Shown: positions 33,860-43,918 of the stretch, one piece after another
How positions within the stretch are numbered: position 1 is the stretch's first letter
Layout: each line of letters begins with the position of its first letter
From: Methylothermaceae bacteria B42
GTDB lineage: Bacteria > Pseudomonadota > Gammaproteobacteria > Methylococcales > Methylothermaceae
NCBI GenBank assembly: GCA_001566965.1
Contig: LSNW01000004.1
Span: 23,192 to 87,191 of the forward strand
Direction: 5' to 3'
Length of the DNA stretch: 64,000 bases
Translations under genes and position numbers: made by a program
Notes under the pieces: generated by a model
Told to the model about the DNA's origin: nothing
Seen by the model: the letters and a program-made list of their open reading frames with translations, nothing else
The model's database searches: none

Positions 33860-34588
33860 ATGAGCACACCGGCTTACCGTAGAATTCTACTCAAGCTCAG
33901 CGGTGAGGCGCTGATGGGCGAGCGAGAAGCAGGTCTGGATGCCCGCCCAGTCAAGCGCCTCGCCTCGGAAATCGTAGAATTACGCCAATGCGGCGTGGAA
34001 GTCGGTTTGGTGCTGGGCGGCGGCAATATTGTCCGCGGAGCGGAAAAAGCCGCCGAAGGATTGGACCGGGTCACCGGCGATCATATGGGCATGCTGGCGA
34101 CCGTGATTAATGCACTGGCCATGCAGGATGCCATTGAGCACCTGGGCCAACCCGTTCGGGTAATGTCAGCATTGAAAATCAACCAAGTGTGCGAGGATTA
34201 CATCCGCCGCCGGGCGATACGCCATCTTGAAAAAGGCCGGGTGGTCATTTTCGCCGCGGGTTTGGGGAACCCTTTTTTCACCACGGATTCAGCCGCTAGC
34301 CTGCGGGCTATTGAAATCAATGCGGATTTGCTTATCAAAGCCACCAAGGTGGATGGTGTTTACTCTGCTGACCCGTTTAAAGATCCTTCGGCGGAACGCA
34401 TTCCCTATATGACCTACGATGAAGCCCTGAATCGACATATCAATGTGATGGATACCACGGCGCTGGTTTTATGTCGGGACAATAAGCTGCCGCTTCGGGT
34501 CATGAATGTGTTTGAGCCTGGCGCTATTGTAAGATTGGTGCAGGGGGAAAATATCGGATCACTGATCGACACGGGTGAAGGAAAATGA
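33860..34588 (+). CDS. pyrH: UMP kinase
   Basis: Hexameric amino-acid-kinase-fold enzyme that phosphorylates UMP to UDP. 242 aa. Motifs [13 protein letters not shown] at the N-terminus, LGGGNIVRG near 53-61 and [16 protein letters not shown] near 131. It begins 3 bp after tsf and overlaps frr by 4 bp. Confidence 0.98.
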   Translation: MSTPAYRRILLKLSGEALMGEREAGLDARPVKRLASEIVELRQCGVEVGLVLGGGNIVRGAEKAAEGLDRVTGDHMGMLATVINALAMQDAIEHLGQPVRVMSALKINQVCEDYIRRRAIRHLEKGRVVIFAAGLGNPFFTTDSAASLRAIEINADLLIKATKVDGVYSADPFKDPSAERIPYMTYDEALNRHINVMDTTALVLCRDNKLPLRVMNVFEPGAIVRLVQGENIGSLIDTGEGK

Positions 34589-35142
34589 TTGATGATATCT
34601 TTAAAGAAACCAAGGCCAAAATGGAAAAAACCGTGGCGGCCATCAAGCAGGAGCTGGCCAAAATACGGACAGGGCGGGCCCATCCAAGCCTGATGGATCA
34701 TATCAAGGTTTCCTATTACGGGAGTGAAGTACCTTTAAGCCAGGTGGCGAACGTCAACGTGGAGGATTCACGAACCTTAGCCATAGTGCCTTGGGAAAAA
34801 GAGATGGTGCCGGTGATAGAAAAGGCCATAATGGAATCGGATTTGGGAATCAATCCGATGACTGCGGGAACGGTCATTCGCGTACCACTGCCGTCATTGA
34901 CCGAAGAACGCCGCAGGGAATTGGTGAAAGTCGCCAAACACGAAGCAGAGCAAGGCCGCATCGCCATTCGCAATATACGCCGGGAAGCCAATGCCGAACT
35001 TAAAGAGGCATTGAAAGAAAAACTGATTTCTGAGGATGATGAAAGGAAAGCGGAAGAAAAAATCCAACAATTGACAGATCAATACATAAAGAAAATTGAT
35101 CAATTGCTGGCGGAAAAAGAGCAGGACTTGCTCGCTATTTGA
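34585..35142 (+). CDS. frr: Ribosome recycling factor
   Basis: Splits post-termination ribosomes together with EF-G. 185 aa, the standard length. [20 protein letters not shown] near 27-46, and the conserved C-terminal helix [18 protein letters not shown]. The ATGA overlap with pyrH indicates coupled translation. Confidence 0.98.
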   Translation: MIDDIFKETKAKMEKTVAAIKQELAKIRTGRAHPSLMDHIKVSYYGSEVPLSQVANVNVEDSRTLAIVPWEKEMVPVIEKAIMESDLGINPMTAGTVIRVPLPSLTEERRRELVKVAKHEAEQGRIAIRNIRREANAELKEALKEKLISEDDERKAEEKIQQLTDQYIKKIDQLLAEKEQDLLAI

Positions 35143-35162
35143 ATTTATGACTTTGCGGCCCC

Positions 35163-35945
35163 ATGAGCAATACCTCCTCCACCGATGAATCTTCACCACG
35201 CGTCCCCCGCCATGTCGCCATCATCATGGATGGAAATGGCCGCTGGGCCAAAAGGCGTCATCTGCCTCGTACGGCGGGTCATCAGGCGGGTGTTTCCGCG
35301 GTACGCAAAACCGTCGAGCATTGCGCCAAACGCGGCGTCGAGGTGCTGACCTTATTTGCCTTTAGCAGTGAAAATTGGCGCCGTCCAGAAGAAGAAGTCA
35401 ACGTGCTAATGCGTTTATTTATGTTGACCCTGGACAGGGAAACCAAAAAGCTGAACAACAATAATATCCGCCTTCGGGTAATTGGCGACCGGTCCGCATT
35501 CCCGGACCTTCTGCAGCGTAAAATAGAAGAATCGGAAAAAATGACCCAGTCCAACCAGCGGATGACGCTGGTCATTGCCGCCAATTATGGCGGGCGCTGG
35601 GATATAGCACAGGCAGCTCGGAAATTGGCGCAAGAAGTAAAGAACGGCGCTTTGAGTCCTGACCAGATTGACGAACCCTTGCTGGCAGCCCGTCTGAGCA
35701 ATGCCGATCTGCCAGAGCCTGATCTGTTCATCCGCACCGGTGGCGAGCAGCGCATAAGTAACTTTCTGCTTTGGCACTTGGCCTACACCGAACTGTACTT
35801 TACTGAAACCTTATGGCCGGATTTTGATGAAAAAAGCCTGGATGAGGCCATTACAGAATACGGCCGGAGAGAACGGCGTTTTGGTTATACCAGCGAGCAA
35901 TTAACCCAAGTCTCCCTATCCGATGCTAGCTCTACTTCGGCGTGA
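35163..35945 (+). CDS. uppS: Undecaprenyl diphosphate synthase
   Basis: cis-prenyltransferase that makes the C55 carrier for peptidoglycan and O-antigen. 260 aa. The catalytic P-loop and Asp lie in [16 protein letters not shown] near 18-33, then [12 protein letters not shown] and the C-terminal [19 protein letters not shown]. It is followed after 109 bp by cdsA. Confidence 0.97.
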   Translation: MSNTSSTDESSPRVPRHVAIIMDGNGRWAKRRHLPRTAGHQAGVSAVRKTVEHCAKRGVEVLTLFAFSSENWRRPEEEVNVLMRLFMLTLDRETKKLNNNNIRLRVIGDRSAFPDLLQRKIEESEKMTQSNQRMTLVIAANYGGRWDIAQAARKLAQEVKNGALSPDQIDEPLLAARLSNADLPEPDLFIRTGGEQRISNFLLWHLAYTELYFTETLWPDFDEKSLDEAITEYGRRERRFGYTSEQLTQVSLSDASSTSA

Positions 35946-36054
35946 CAAATCTCTCTTTCATGAATGCGTTAAATTACTCTACACTAACCATCAACCCTAA
36001 GCATTGTAAGTAATGCCAGAATTAAGATAACAACAACGATTAAAGATACCTGCC

Positions 36055-36966
36055 ATGGCACAATCCCTATCCCAACCCCATCCACTTTGGAACAAAACCC
36101 TATTAATCCGCGTTATTACAGCGGCGGTACTCATACCCATTGTCCTGCTGGCGGTTATGAAGCTGCCGGTCAAAGGCTTCCTCATAGCGTGGGGCGTAAT
36201 CATTCTTGCGGCAGCCTGGGAATGGAGTGCCTTGGTGGGCATTCGCAAAATCCCGGGGCGCATCGCTTTTTTATTGATGGTATTTGCAGCCCAGGCGCTT
36301 GCCTGGTACTGGCCTAAATTGGTCAGTTGGCTGGCGACCACGGCCGACATGCCGGATCTACTGATTTTGACCATGGTGCTGGATTGGATTGTCTGGCCGA
36401 CAGTAATTGCCTGGCTGGTTTTCGGCTTTGTTATCCGTAAGTCGCCGGAGCGACTGGTGAAACATCCTTGGCCGGCAGGCGCCAAAATATTTGTCGCCTG
36501 GTTTGTCCTGTTCACCGCTTGGCTGCTCATGTCACGATTGCGCGCCAATTTCGGCAGCGCGGCTGTATTGTATCTTTTGTTATTAGTCTGGCTTGCCGAC
36601 ACAGGCGCATACTTTGCCGGCAAGAAATGGGGAAAAAATCCATTGATACCAGAAATTAGCCCGGGCAAAACCTTTGAAGGGGTGTTTGGCGCATTACTCG
36701 TCTGCGCCATTTATACGGGTGCCGTGGGTTATTTTTTGGAAATGAAGGCTACATTAATCATGGATTTCGTCATGTTGGCGCTGATTACCGTATTAATTTC
36801 CATTTGTGGAGATTTGCTGATTAGTCTCTATAAACGCTGGGCAGGCGTGAAAGATAGTGGCAGGTTATTGCCTGGTCACGGTGGCCTGTTAGATCGAATT
36901 GATAGCTTGATGGCCGCCGCACCTTTGGTTTATGCAGGATTCTTGGCCCGGGTATTATTCTGGTGA
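36055..36966 (+). CDS. cdsA: Phosphatidate cytidylyltransferase
   Basis: Makes CDP-diacylglycerol, the substrate that PssA (23909) uses. 303 aa, about eight membrane segments. The family signature near the C-terminus reads [20 protein letters not shown] followed by GLLDRIDSL. It overlaps dxr by 4 bp. Confidence 0.96.
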   Translation: MAQSLSQPHPLWNKTLLIRVITAAVLIPIVLLAVMKLPVKGFLIAWGVIILAAAWEWSALVGIRKIPGRIAFLLMVFAAQALAWYWPKLVSWLATTADMPDLLILTMVLDWIVWPTVIAWLVFGFVIRKSPERLVKHPWPAGAKIFVAWFVLFTAWLLMSRLRANFGSAAVLYLLLLVWLADTGAYFAGKKWGKNPLIPEISPGKTFEGVFGALLVCAIYTGAVGYFLEMKATLIMDFVMLALITVLISICGDLLISLYKRWAGVKDSGRLLPGHGGLLDRIDSLMAAAPLVYAGFLARVLFW

Positions 36967-38144
36967 AGGGAGTTTGCATTCTCGGCGCTACCGGTTCCAT
37001 TGGTGTCAGCACCCTGGATGTGATCGCCCGGCATCCAAACCGTTACCAAGTCGTCGCCCTTACCGGCAATAGCCGCAGCGAAGAGCTTTTCCACCAATGC
37101 CTGGAACATCATCCCCGTTATGCCGTCCTGGGAGAAGGCGCCGCCGCTTTAGAACTACAGCAGCGCTTAAAAGATGCCGGCAGCAAAACCGAAGTGTTAA
37201 GCGGTTCTAATGCCTTGGAAAAGGTGGCCACGTTGCCGGAAGTGGATTACGTCATGGCGGCGATTGTTGGTGCCGCCGGCTTGTTGCCCACCCTTGCCGC
37301 CGCGCGGTCCGGGAAGCGCATCTTGCTGGCCAACAAAGAAGCCCTGGTGATCTCTGGCCCCATCTTTATGGAAACCGTAAGAGCATCCGGCGCGGACTTG
37401 TTACCCATCGACAGCGAACACAATGCCATTTTCCAATGCATGCCGGCTGGCTATCATGCCGGTAAGCCGCCCACTTCGGTACGCAAAATACTGCTTACAG
37501 CTTCCGGTGGGCCTTTTTTAAATACGCCACTGGCGGATCTGGAAACAGTCACTCCGGAACAGGCCGTCGCCCACCCCAAGTGGGATATGGGCCGGAAAAT
37601 CTCCGTGGATTCCGCCACCATGATGAATAAAGGATTGGAGGTAATCGAGGCCTGTTTATTATTTTCCTTGCCGCCAGAGCAGATTCAGGTGGTCATTCAC
37701 CCCCAGAGCGTCATCCACTCGATGGTGGATTATGATGACGGTTCGGTGCTGGCGGAACTGGGTAACCCCGATATGCGCATTCCCATTGCTTATGGCTTGG
37801 CCTGGCCGGAAAGAATACAGTCGGGGGTGGAACCGCTCGATATATTTACGGTCCAACACTTGGATTTTCAGCCGCCGGATTTGGATCGCTTCCCTTGCCT
37901 GCGGCTGGCTTTTGAGGCGGCAAAAGCAGGCGGGACGGCCCCGGCAATTCTCAATGCCGCCAACGAAGTGGCAGTGGAAGCATTCTTGGAAAGAAAAATT
38001 TCATTTCCTTCGATAGCGAAAGTCATTGAAAAGACCCTGGAACAACTACCCGCGGATCCCGCAAAAGACCTGGACTGTGTCCTGCATGCCAATCATCAAG
38101 CCCGTCATTTTGCTGAAACCTTGATTCAATCATCCATTGCCTGA
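36963..38144 (+). CDS. dxr: 1-deoxy-D-xylulose 5-phosphate reductoisomerase
   Basis: NADPH-dependent second step of the MEP isoprenoid pathway, feeding UppS. 393 aa. NADPH-binding [14 protein letters not shown] at 7-20; LLANKEALV; metal-site region [13 protein letters not shown]; and [20 protein letters not shown]. The start is GTG, overlapping the cdsA stop. Confidence 0.97.
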   Translation: MKGVCILGATGSIGVSTLDVIARHPNRYQVVALTGNSRSEELFHQCLEHHPRYAVLGEGAAALELQQRLKDAGSKTEVLSGSNALEKVATLPEVDYVMAAIVGAAGLLPTLAAARSGKRILLANKEALVISGPIFMETVRASGADLLPIDSEHNAIFQCMPAGYHAGKPPTSVRKILLTASGGPFLNTPLADLETVTPEQAVAHPKWDMGRKISVDSATMMNKGLEVIEACLLFSLPPEQIQVVIHPQSVIHSMVDYDDGSVLAELGNPDMRIPIAYGLAWPERIQSGVEPLDIFTVQHLDFQPPDLDRFPCLRLAFEAAKAGGTAPAILNAANEVAVEAFLERKISFPSIAKVIEKTLEQLPADPAKDLDCVLHANHQARHFAETLIQSSIA

Positions 38145-38152
38145 GGCGCCCT

Positions 38153-39517
38153 ATGGGAGCATTTACACACAACCTGTTCTTTTTCATCGTCGCCATAGGT
38201 GTTCTCATTACCTTTCATGAGTTTGGTCACTTTTGGGTGGCGCGCAAAATGGGCGTGAAAGTGCTGCGTTTCGCAGTAGGCTTTGGCACCCCACTTTGGC
38301 GCTATCAAAAAAGTCCGGAAGATACCGAATTCGTCATTTGCGCCCTACCCCTGGGCGGTTACGTAAAAATGGTGGACGAGCGGGAAGGGGAAGTGGCCCC
38401 CAAAGATCTCCCCTTTGCCTTTAACCGTCAACCACTAATCAAGAGAATTGCGATTGTCGCCGCGGGTCCCCTGTTCAATTTGATGCTGGCGGTGATTTTA
38501 TACTGGATAGTATTGGTTACCGGAGAAACCGGGCTTAAGCCGGTTTTGGGGCCTGTGGAACCCGGCACCTTAGCCGCTCAGGCAGGGTTCCAGCAAGGCG
38601 ATGAAATTTTGAGTATCGAGGGTGAAGCCACGCCCACGTGGTCCTTGGCTATAGGCAGGATTTATGCGGAAGTTCTGGAAAAACGCCAAATCCGGATTAC
38701 CGTGCGCAAGCCAGAGGGGCAAAAAGAGACCAAGATTCTGGAAATTCCGGAAGAGATTGCCAAAAATCCGGAACGCTTGCGGCAAAAGCTGGGATTTAAA
38801 CCTTGGGAAGCGCCTATCCCGCCTGTCATAGACAAAGTTGTGCCCGACTCCCCAGCTGATCAAGCGGGATTGCAGCCCGGGGATAAAATCGTGGCAGTGG
38901 CGGGCAAGCCCATCAAAGACTGGCGGGAGTTGGTTGAAATCGTCCGCCAGCACCCCGGAGAACCCTTGGAGATGACAGTTGAAAGGGGTGGCGCGCATAT
39001 TCTTCTCCAAGTTACGCCAAAAAGCACGCCTGGAGAAGACGGTAAGCCCGTAGGCAAGATCGGCGCTTCGGTCAAAGTACCCGAAGGCCTGTATGAGGAT
39101 CTCAAAACGACATACCGCTTGGGTCCGGTAAAAGCTTTTACCACTGCAATGAGTAAAACCTTTGAATATTCCTGGCTGACCTTGAAGATGATTGGCAAGA
39201 TGCTGATAGGGGAGGCGTCGGTGAAGAATTTAAGCGGGCCGATTAGTATTGCCCAGTTTGCCGGCCAGTCAGCCGCGCTGGGGATGAATTATTTTCTCAA
39301 GTTTCTTGCTATCGTGAGTATCAGCCTGGGCGTGTTGAATCTTCTGCCAATTCCGGTGCTGGACGGTGGTCACTTGCTGTTTTATCTCATCGAAGCCGTT
39401 AAAGGCAGTCCGGTATCGGAGCAAACCATGTTGGTTGCTCAACAGGTAGGGATGGCATTGCTGCTCATGTTGATGGCTTTAGCCTTTTTCCTCGATTTCC
39501 AAAGACTATTTAACTGA
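38153..39517 (+). CDS. rseP: Site-2 protease RseP
   Basis: Intramembrane zinc metalloprotease that cleaves RseA-type anti-sigma factors in the envelope stress response, and signal-peptide remnants. 454 aa. Zinc motif HEFGH at 22-26 in the first membrane segment; two PDZ domains (about 115-190 and 205-290); and the third zinc ligand in NLLPIPVLDGGHL near 398. bamA, normally next, is absent; dsbC follows after 10 bp. Confidence 0.96.
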   Translation: MGAFTHNLFFFIVAIGVLITFHEFGHFWVARKMGVKVLRFAVGFGTPLWRYQKSPEDTEFVICALPLGGYVKMVDEREGEVAPKDLPFAFNRQPLIKRIAIVAAGPLFNLMLAVILYWIVLVTGETGLKPVLGPVEPGTLAAQAGFQQGDEILSIEGEATPTWSLAIGRIYAEVLEKRQIRITVRKPEGQKETKILEIPEEIAKNPERLRQKLGFKPWEAPIPPVIDKVVPDSPADQAGLQPGDKIVAVAGKPIKDWRELVEIVRQHPGEPLEMTVERGGAHILLQVTPKSTPGEDGKPVGKIGASVKVPEGLYEDLKTTYRLGPVKAFTTAMSKTFEYSWLTLKMIGKMLIGEASVKNLSGPISIAQFAGQSAALGMNYFLKFLAIVSISLGVLNLLPIPVLDGGHLLFYLIEAVKGSPVSEQTMLVAQQVGMALLLMLMALAFFLDFQRLFN

Positions 39518-39527
39518 GGCCCGTTTT

Positions 39528-40235
39528 ATGAAAAGTGTATTTATTTTATTGGCCCTGGTAGCTTTGGGGCTGCAAGCCGCTGAGACAGATACGATTAAAG
39601 AACGGCTGCAAAAACAGTTGCCCAATGCCCAAATAGATAATATCGAGGAAACGCAAATTCCCGGTTTGTATGAAGTGACCCTTGGTCCGCGTATCTTTTA
39701 TGTTTCCAAAGACGGACGTTTTCTAATTCAGGGAAATCTCGTTGATTTAAAAAAAGGCGTTAACCTGACCGAAGCCAAACTGGCCAAAGTGCGTCAGGCA
39801 GCATTAGAAAAGGTGGGAGAAGATAAAATGATTATTTTTTCCCCCAAACAGGTCAAACATACCGTGTCTGTTTTTACGGATATCGACTGCGGCTATTGCC
39901 GCCGCCTGCATTCACAAATTGATGACTATTTGAAGCGCGGGATTAAAGTACGTTACCTATTTTTCCCCCGGGCGGGGAAGGATTCTGCCTCTTATAACAA
40001 AGCCGTATCGGTTTGGTGCGCCAAGGATCGCAATCAGGCGCTGACCCTGGCAAAACAAGGAAAACCTATTGAGCCGCTAAAATGCGATCATCCTGTCGAT
40101 CAACACATGAAGCTGGCCGGGCAATTTGGTGTTTCCGGGACCCCGATGATCGTCACGGAAAAGGGTGACATTCTGCCCGGCTACGTTCCCCCGGAACAAC
40201 TTTCCAAATACCTGGAGGGCAAGCTGCCTCGATGA
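39528..40235 (+). CDS. dsbC: Thiol:disulfide interchange protein DsbC
   Basis: Periplasmic disulfide isomerase. 235 aa with a signal peptide of about 17 residues, an N-terminal dimerisation domain (20-80), and a thioredoxin domain with active site C121-GY-C124. A second cysteine pair (WCAKD and LKCDHP) and the cis-Pro segment GVSGTPMIV are present. It overlaps cobO by 4 bp. Confidence 0.94.
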   Translation: MKSVFILLALVALGLQAAETDTIKERLQKQLPNAQIDNIEETQIPGLYEVTLGPRIFYVSKDGRFLIQGNLVDLKKGVNLTEAKLAKVRQAALEKVGEDKMIIFSPKQVKHTVSVFTDIDCGYCRRLHSQIDDYLKRGIKVRYLFFPRAGKDSASYNKAVSVWCAKDRNQALTLAKQGKPIEPLKCDHPVDQHMKLAGQFGVSGTPMIVTEKGDILPGYVPPEQLSKYLEGKLPR

Positions 40236-40768
40236 AACCGAGGGAGCAACGCCGCGGCAGAATTCTAGTTCATACCGGCGAAGGGAAAGGCAAATCCACG
40301 AGCGCTTTCGGGGTGGTTTTCCGTGCCGCCGGTTGGGGCATGCGCGTGTGTGTAATTCAATTCATCAAGGGCAAATGGCAGACCGGAGAACAGAAGGCCG
40401 CCGCCCGCTTCGACAACATCGAATGGCATGCTTTGGGTGATGGCTTTACCTGGGACACTAAGAACCCTGAGCAGGATTTGAAAACCAGCCGCTCAATTTG
40501 GGCTTTCAGTCAAGAGAAGATTGTCAGCCATAATTATGACTTGGTGGTGTTGGATGAGATTAATTATTGCTGTGATTATGGCTGGATTTCCGGGACTGAA
40601 ATTGCAGATTTTTTGCGGCAACACAAGCCGTCTTGGATGCATCTTATCTTAACCGGCCGCAACGCGCCGCCGGAAGTCATCGAAGTAGCCGATACGGTAA
40701 CGGAAATGCGCTGTATCAAACACGCTTTTAATCAAGGCATTCAAGCGGAGCAAGGCATAGAGTTTTAG
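40232..40768 (+). CDS. cobO: Cob(I)yrinic acid a,c-diamide adenosyltransferase
   Basis: ATP:corrinoid adenosyltransferase of the CobA/CobO/BtuR type, attaching 5'-deoxyadenosine to the cobalt of corrinoids. 178 aa. Walker A GEGKGKST near 17-24, VCVIQFIKGKWQTGE near 50-64, and YDLVVLDEINY, a Walker B-like segment. Overlapping dsbC is unusual; no other cobalamin gene lies in the window, so it may serve salvage. Confidence 0.94.
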   Translation: MKPREQRRGRILVHTGEGKGKSTSAFGVVFRAAGWGMRVCVIQFIKGKWQTGEQKAAARFDNIEWHALGDGFTWDTKNPEQDLKTSRSIWAFSQEKIVSHNYDLVVLDEINYCCDYGWISGTEIADFLRQHKPSWMHLILTGRNAPPEVIEVADTVTEMRCIKHAFNQGIQAEQGIEF

Positions 40769-40780
40769 TGTCTTATTATA

Positions 40781-40815
40781 AAACAAAGGCCCGGAATCCT
40801 ACCGGGCCTTTGTTT
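40781..40815. terminator. Bidirectional rho-independent terminator
   Basis: AAACAAAGGCCCGG and CCGGGCCTTTGTTT form a perfect 14-bp stem with a 7-nt loop between convergent cobO and the chemoreceptor gene. T residues in the 3' arm act for both strands. Confidence 0.85.
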
Positions 40816-40825
40816 ATGGGTATGA

Positions 40826-42316
40826 CTAAACGGTTCTTCTAGCCAAGGATTCCTCGTTCATTTCATTCAGCAAGCGCATCACATCACCGCTGGCATCTTC
40901 CATTTTGGTCATGTTCTCGATAATTCCGTTGAAAACCTCTGCATTATGAATCCAGTCCTCTTTGGCCAGATCAAACGCCCTGTGGGCTGAACTGTGAACC
41001 CCTTCGTGCGGGCGTTCCAGTTTGGCATAGCTGGGCAGCCCCCTGAATTTTTCCTTGCCCACCCCTTCGTAATACCACTTTCCAAGGCGGCAATTGTGAT
41101 TGTCCACTTGGATGGCTTTGGCTTCGTTTTGCTTGCTTTCCGGATCGGAAACCGCCAAATAAGCATTTTGTTTGTAAACAATGTGATCGATTTTGACCAA
41201 GGTGCTAAAAGAAATTTCCTGGGCATTCGAGGCGCCATAAATCGTCTTGGCGGCGGCGGTCTCAAATTCGTCGAAACGCTCACTGAAGGCTTCCACCACA
41301 GGCTGCATTTGATTCGCCAGATTCACGGAATCGGAAGCTTCCTTGGAGATAGCGGAGACGCTGGATTCAAAGCTTTGCAGCACCCTGGAAATATCTACCG
41401 CAGCCTCCTTGGTGCGGTTGGATAAAGCTTTTACTTCGTCCGCCACCACGGCAAAACCCCTACCATACTCCCCGGCCCGCGCCGCTTCGATGGAAGCGTT
41501 TAGCGCCAGAAGGCCGGTTTGGTCGGCGATATCGGTAATGATGGACAAAGATTCGATAACTTGCTTGCTGGTATCGCTCAGTTCATGAATGATCTTTGCG
41601 GCAGAGGTGACTTTTTCGGCAATGGCTTGCACGGAATGTTTGACCTCGCCCACGCCCTGTTTGCTTTGGCTGGCGGCTGCCGCATTCGCATCGGCGATAC
41701 CGACAACCTCGTTGAGCCCTTCGGTCACATTCATCATATCTTGTTGGCACAGCTTCAGGTTTTGTACGAGATTGCCAACGTTCAGCTCGTGCAAGCTGTG
41801 GGAAAGTTCGCGCTGGATTTCCATTTCACGATTGGCGCGCATGGTCTCCATGGCCGAGTTGGCGAACTGGATGCTGTCTTTCATTTCCCCCGGCATCCCG
41901 GCAGCAAACGCCTTGCGGTGATAATCCTGCTTGCCCGCACGGACAAATACAATGGTCAATTCGCGGAAATAGGCCTCGCACCGGTCGAGAAACTCATTTA
42001 AGTCCCAGGCAACCATGCCCACTTCTCCCATGGCGGGGACGTTAGTGATTCGATTGTGGAACTCTCCCTTGGCGCACAACTGGAGGACTTCTTGAATGCG
42101 GTTGAGGACATCAATGTATTTAAGGGCCATCCGGTAGCCAAAAATAGCCAATCCGGCAAGTAACAAAGGAGAAACGAGAAATATCCAGTGAAAACCAAAC
42201 CGGTACCAGGCAAAACCAGCAATCAGTAAGGGTAATGCAGAAAAGATAAGGAAAAAATATCGCACCTTTTGGCGCAGCAAAGGATTTAATTTGTAATGTT
42301 TGCTAACTGATTTCAT
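40826..42316 (-). CDS. Methyl-accepting chemotaxis protein with C-terminal CZB domain
   Basis: 496 aa. Two membrane segments lie near 18-40 and 44-62, with no sizeable periplasmic domain. A cytoplasmic signalling domain follows; its hairpin tip contains [20 protein letters not shown], which contacts CheA/CheW. The chemoreceptor zinc-binding (CZB) domain from about residue 370 has the expected His/Cys set: [13 protein letters not shown] and [12 protein letters not shown]. The upstream PAS gene is in the same frame, separated by one TGA and two sense codons. Together they equal an Aer-type aerotaxis receptor. Confidence 0.92.
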   Translation of the reverse strand: MKSVSKHYKLNPLLRQKVRYFFLIFSALPLLIAGFAWYRFGFHWIFLVSPLLLAGLAIFGYRMALKYIDVLNRIQEVLQLCAKGEFHNRITNVPAMGEVGMVAWDLNEFLDRCEAYFRELTIVFVRAGKQDYHRKAFAAGMPGEMKDSIQFANSAMETMRANREMEIQRELSHSLHELNVGNLVQNLKLCQQDMMNVTEGLNEVVGIADANAAAASQSKQGVGEVKHSVQAIAEKVTSAAKIIHELSDTSKQVIESLSIITDIADQTGLLALNASIEAARAGEYGRGFAVVADEVKALSNRTKEAAVDISRVLQSFESSVSAISKEASDSVNLANQMQPVVEAFSERFDEFETAAAKTIYGASNAQEISFSTLVKIDHIVYKQNAYLAVSDPESKQNEAKAIQVDNHNCRLGKWYYEGVGKEKFRGLPSYAKLERPHEGVHSSAHRAFDLAKEDWIHNAEVFNGIIENMTKMEDASGDVMRLLNEMNEESLARRTV

Positions 42317-42322
42317 ATTCTT

Positions 42323-42850
42323 TCAACCGTAAAGTTCAAGAACAAAGCGTTCGTAATTGGTGCCTTTGCTTCGTAATAAATCATTGAGATAGTCAAGGGA
42401 CTGATCCGGCGCCACCTTTTTGCTCGGGGCGCTTTGTTCGACATTGAGCATGTTTTTGTAGATCGATTCGATTGTGCGGATGGCCATTGATGGAGGTTGG
42501 CGGCGTACGGAATAATAGCCCACCACATTCCCTTCCCGGTCCAGATCCGGGGTGACACTGGCGAGTACCCAGTAATAAGAGCCATCCTTGCAAAGATTTT
42601 TCACAAACCCCAAAAACTCGGACTTGGTCTTCAAGGTTGACCAAAATAATTTGAATACCCCTCTGGGCATATCGGGATGGCGAATAACATTGTGTTGAAT
42701 GCCCAGCAAGTCATTTTCGTAGTAGCCGGAAATTTCCATAAAGGTCCGGTTGGCATAAGTTATTCGGCCACTGATATCGGTCTTGCTGATGATCAGCTCT
42801 TCCTCCCCCAATTTGACTTCATGGCTGGTGGGTGTTGGACGGTTACGCAT
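42323..42850 (-). CDS. Aer-type PAS sensor protein
   Basis: 175 aa. A single PAS domain (about 20-130) of the FAD-binding Aer type: HNVIRHPDMPRGVFKLFW and VKNLCKDGSYYWVLASVTP match the E. coli Aer PAS closely. A 45-residue helical tail follows, ending YERFVLELYG. It lacks membrane segments and a signalling domain; these are supplied by the next gene. It likely senses redox or oxygen state and passes this to the chemoreceptor. Confidence 0.9.
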   Translation of the reverse strand: MRNRPTPTSHEVKLGEEELIISKTDISGRITYANRTFMEISGYYENDLLGIQHNVIRHPDMPRGVFKLFWSTLKTKSEFLGFVKNLCKDGSYYWVLASVTPDLDREGNVVGYYSVRRQPPSMAIRTIESIYKNMLNVEQSAPSKKVAPDQSLDYLNDLLRSKGTNYERFVLELYG

Positions 42851-43211
42851 GTCAATATTCCCCTCATCGAAGATCAGTGCTAGGAAAAGTATAGTACAGG
42901 GAGAAAGATCGTCTGGAAGCAGAGGAAAATAATTCGAGATAGTACCTGGCGACTAAAAATTTGTCTCAAGGTGGGCATGGACCGGTTTTGGGGGAATGTC
43001 CTTTCCTAACATTAACCGTTGGAACAGGTTCTAAAAGGCTTTGGCCTTTACGAGTTTAGCGTTCCGGTATAGAAATATTTGCAGGTTTCTATATTATTGT
43101 GGGGTGGCTTAAGCACGATTCACTTTGAATCTGTTTGGCCATAGTGTGGTGGGATACCACAGAAGCACTCAACACTGCGAAAGAATCAAAATTCAAGGGG
43201 AGAATCCTATT
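42851..43211. other. 361-bp intergenic region with no recognised element
   Basis: This region separates the divergent PAS sensor and the secreted YPGAYF-repeat protein and must hold promoters for both. I searched for sigma-54 and for the window's repeat families and found neither. The only clear element is AAGGGGAG ahead of the 43212 start codon. Confidence 0.6.
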
Positions 43212-43862
43212 ATGCGTAATCAGCATGTGATCCAAGCTGGATTGATTATTTTGTTATCGAATACATTTCAAGCGCACGCGGGTACAGATGAATACCCGGG
43301 TGCTTATTTCGAACCTGAAGTCATTTATCAAGCGCCGGATATCAAAACCGAAGCGCCTACTGAATCAACTCAAGAGCAACCTTCTCCGGCGACGGCTTCC
43401 AACGATACCGCTACGGTGACTGATGCTGATCCTAATTACCCAGGAGCCTACTTTTCTCCCAAAGTGATCTATCAGGATCCGAAACTGATCGAAGCGACTG
43501 CGAAAGCCCCGGCAATGTCAGAGGAACCTACTGCTCCCGAAGGTGAAACGAATAAAGGAATACGCGGTTCCCAGGCTTCTTCAGGCAGCACCTCTATTTC
43601 TGACGCATCTCCGCCCTATGGCGTCCTGCTTTTAGTACTTGGCGTCTTCGGCTTGGTTTATTGGTGGTCGGTTCAACAAAAGAAAGCAGAAGCGGAAGGA
43701 GAACCCCCCACCCTTGATCCAGCTAATGACGATGAAATCCTTGGCGGAAACTCCGACGAGGAAGGTGAAGAGGATGAAGTGTTAGAGGCCATGGCCGAAG
43801 CAGCCACAACCAAAATCAACCGCCACAAAGCCAATAAGACCAAACGTAGCCGCCGCCGCTAG
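43212..43862 (+). CDS. Uncharacterised exported membrane-anchored protein with YPGAYF repeats
   Basis: Not recognised. 216 aa. A signal peptide (1-23, ending AHA) is followed by a near-duplicate motif, EYPGAYFEPEVIYQAPD at 27-43 and NYPGAYFSPKVIYQDPK at 75-91, embedded in Thr/Pro/Glu-rich linkers. One membrane segment (136-154) ends WW. An acidic stretch and a strongly basic end (KTKRSRRR) follow, likely cytoplasmic. The ATG at 43212 follows AAGGGGAG; a longer frame from 43125 lacks a signal. A periplasmic binding or scaffolding role is a guess. Confidence 0.75.
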   Translation: MRNQHVIQAGLIILLSNTFQAHAGTDEYPGAYFEPEVIYQAPDIKTEAPTESTQEQPSPATASNDTATVTDADPNYPGAYFSPKVIYQDPKLIEATAKAPAMSEEPTAPEGETNKGIRGSQASSGSTSISDASPPYGVLLLVLGVFGLVYWWSVQQKKAEAEGEPPTLDPANDDEILGGNSDEEGEEDEVLEAMAEAATTKINRHKANKTKRSRRR

Positions 43863-43918
43863 AAGTTTGTGCGCCGGTGTATGATTCTTGAATTCAAACC
43901 GGCGCAAAGGCGATGTTT

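Noticed and set aside
35997..36710. 237-codon minus-strand frame opposite cdsA
   Set aside because: Antisense shadow of a membrane-protein gene; no ribosome site or family match.
40826..42850. PAS/chemoreceptor pair as a sequencing frameshift
   Set aside because: Both parts are in the same frame with a clean TGA between them, so an insertion or deletion error does not explain the split; a base error at the TGA remains possible.
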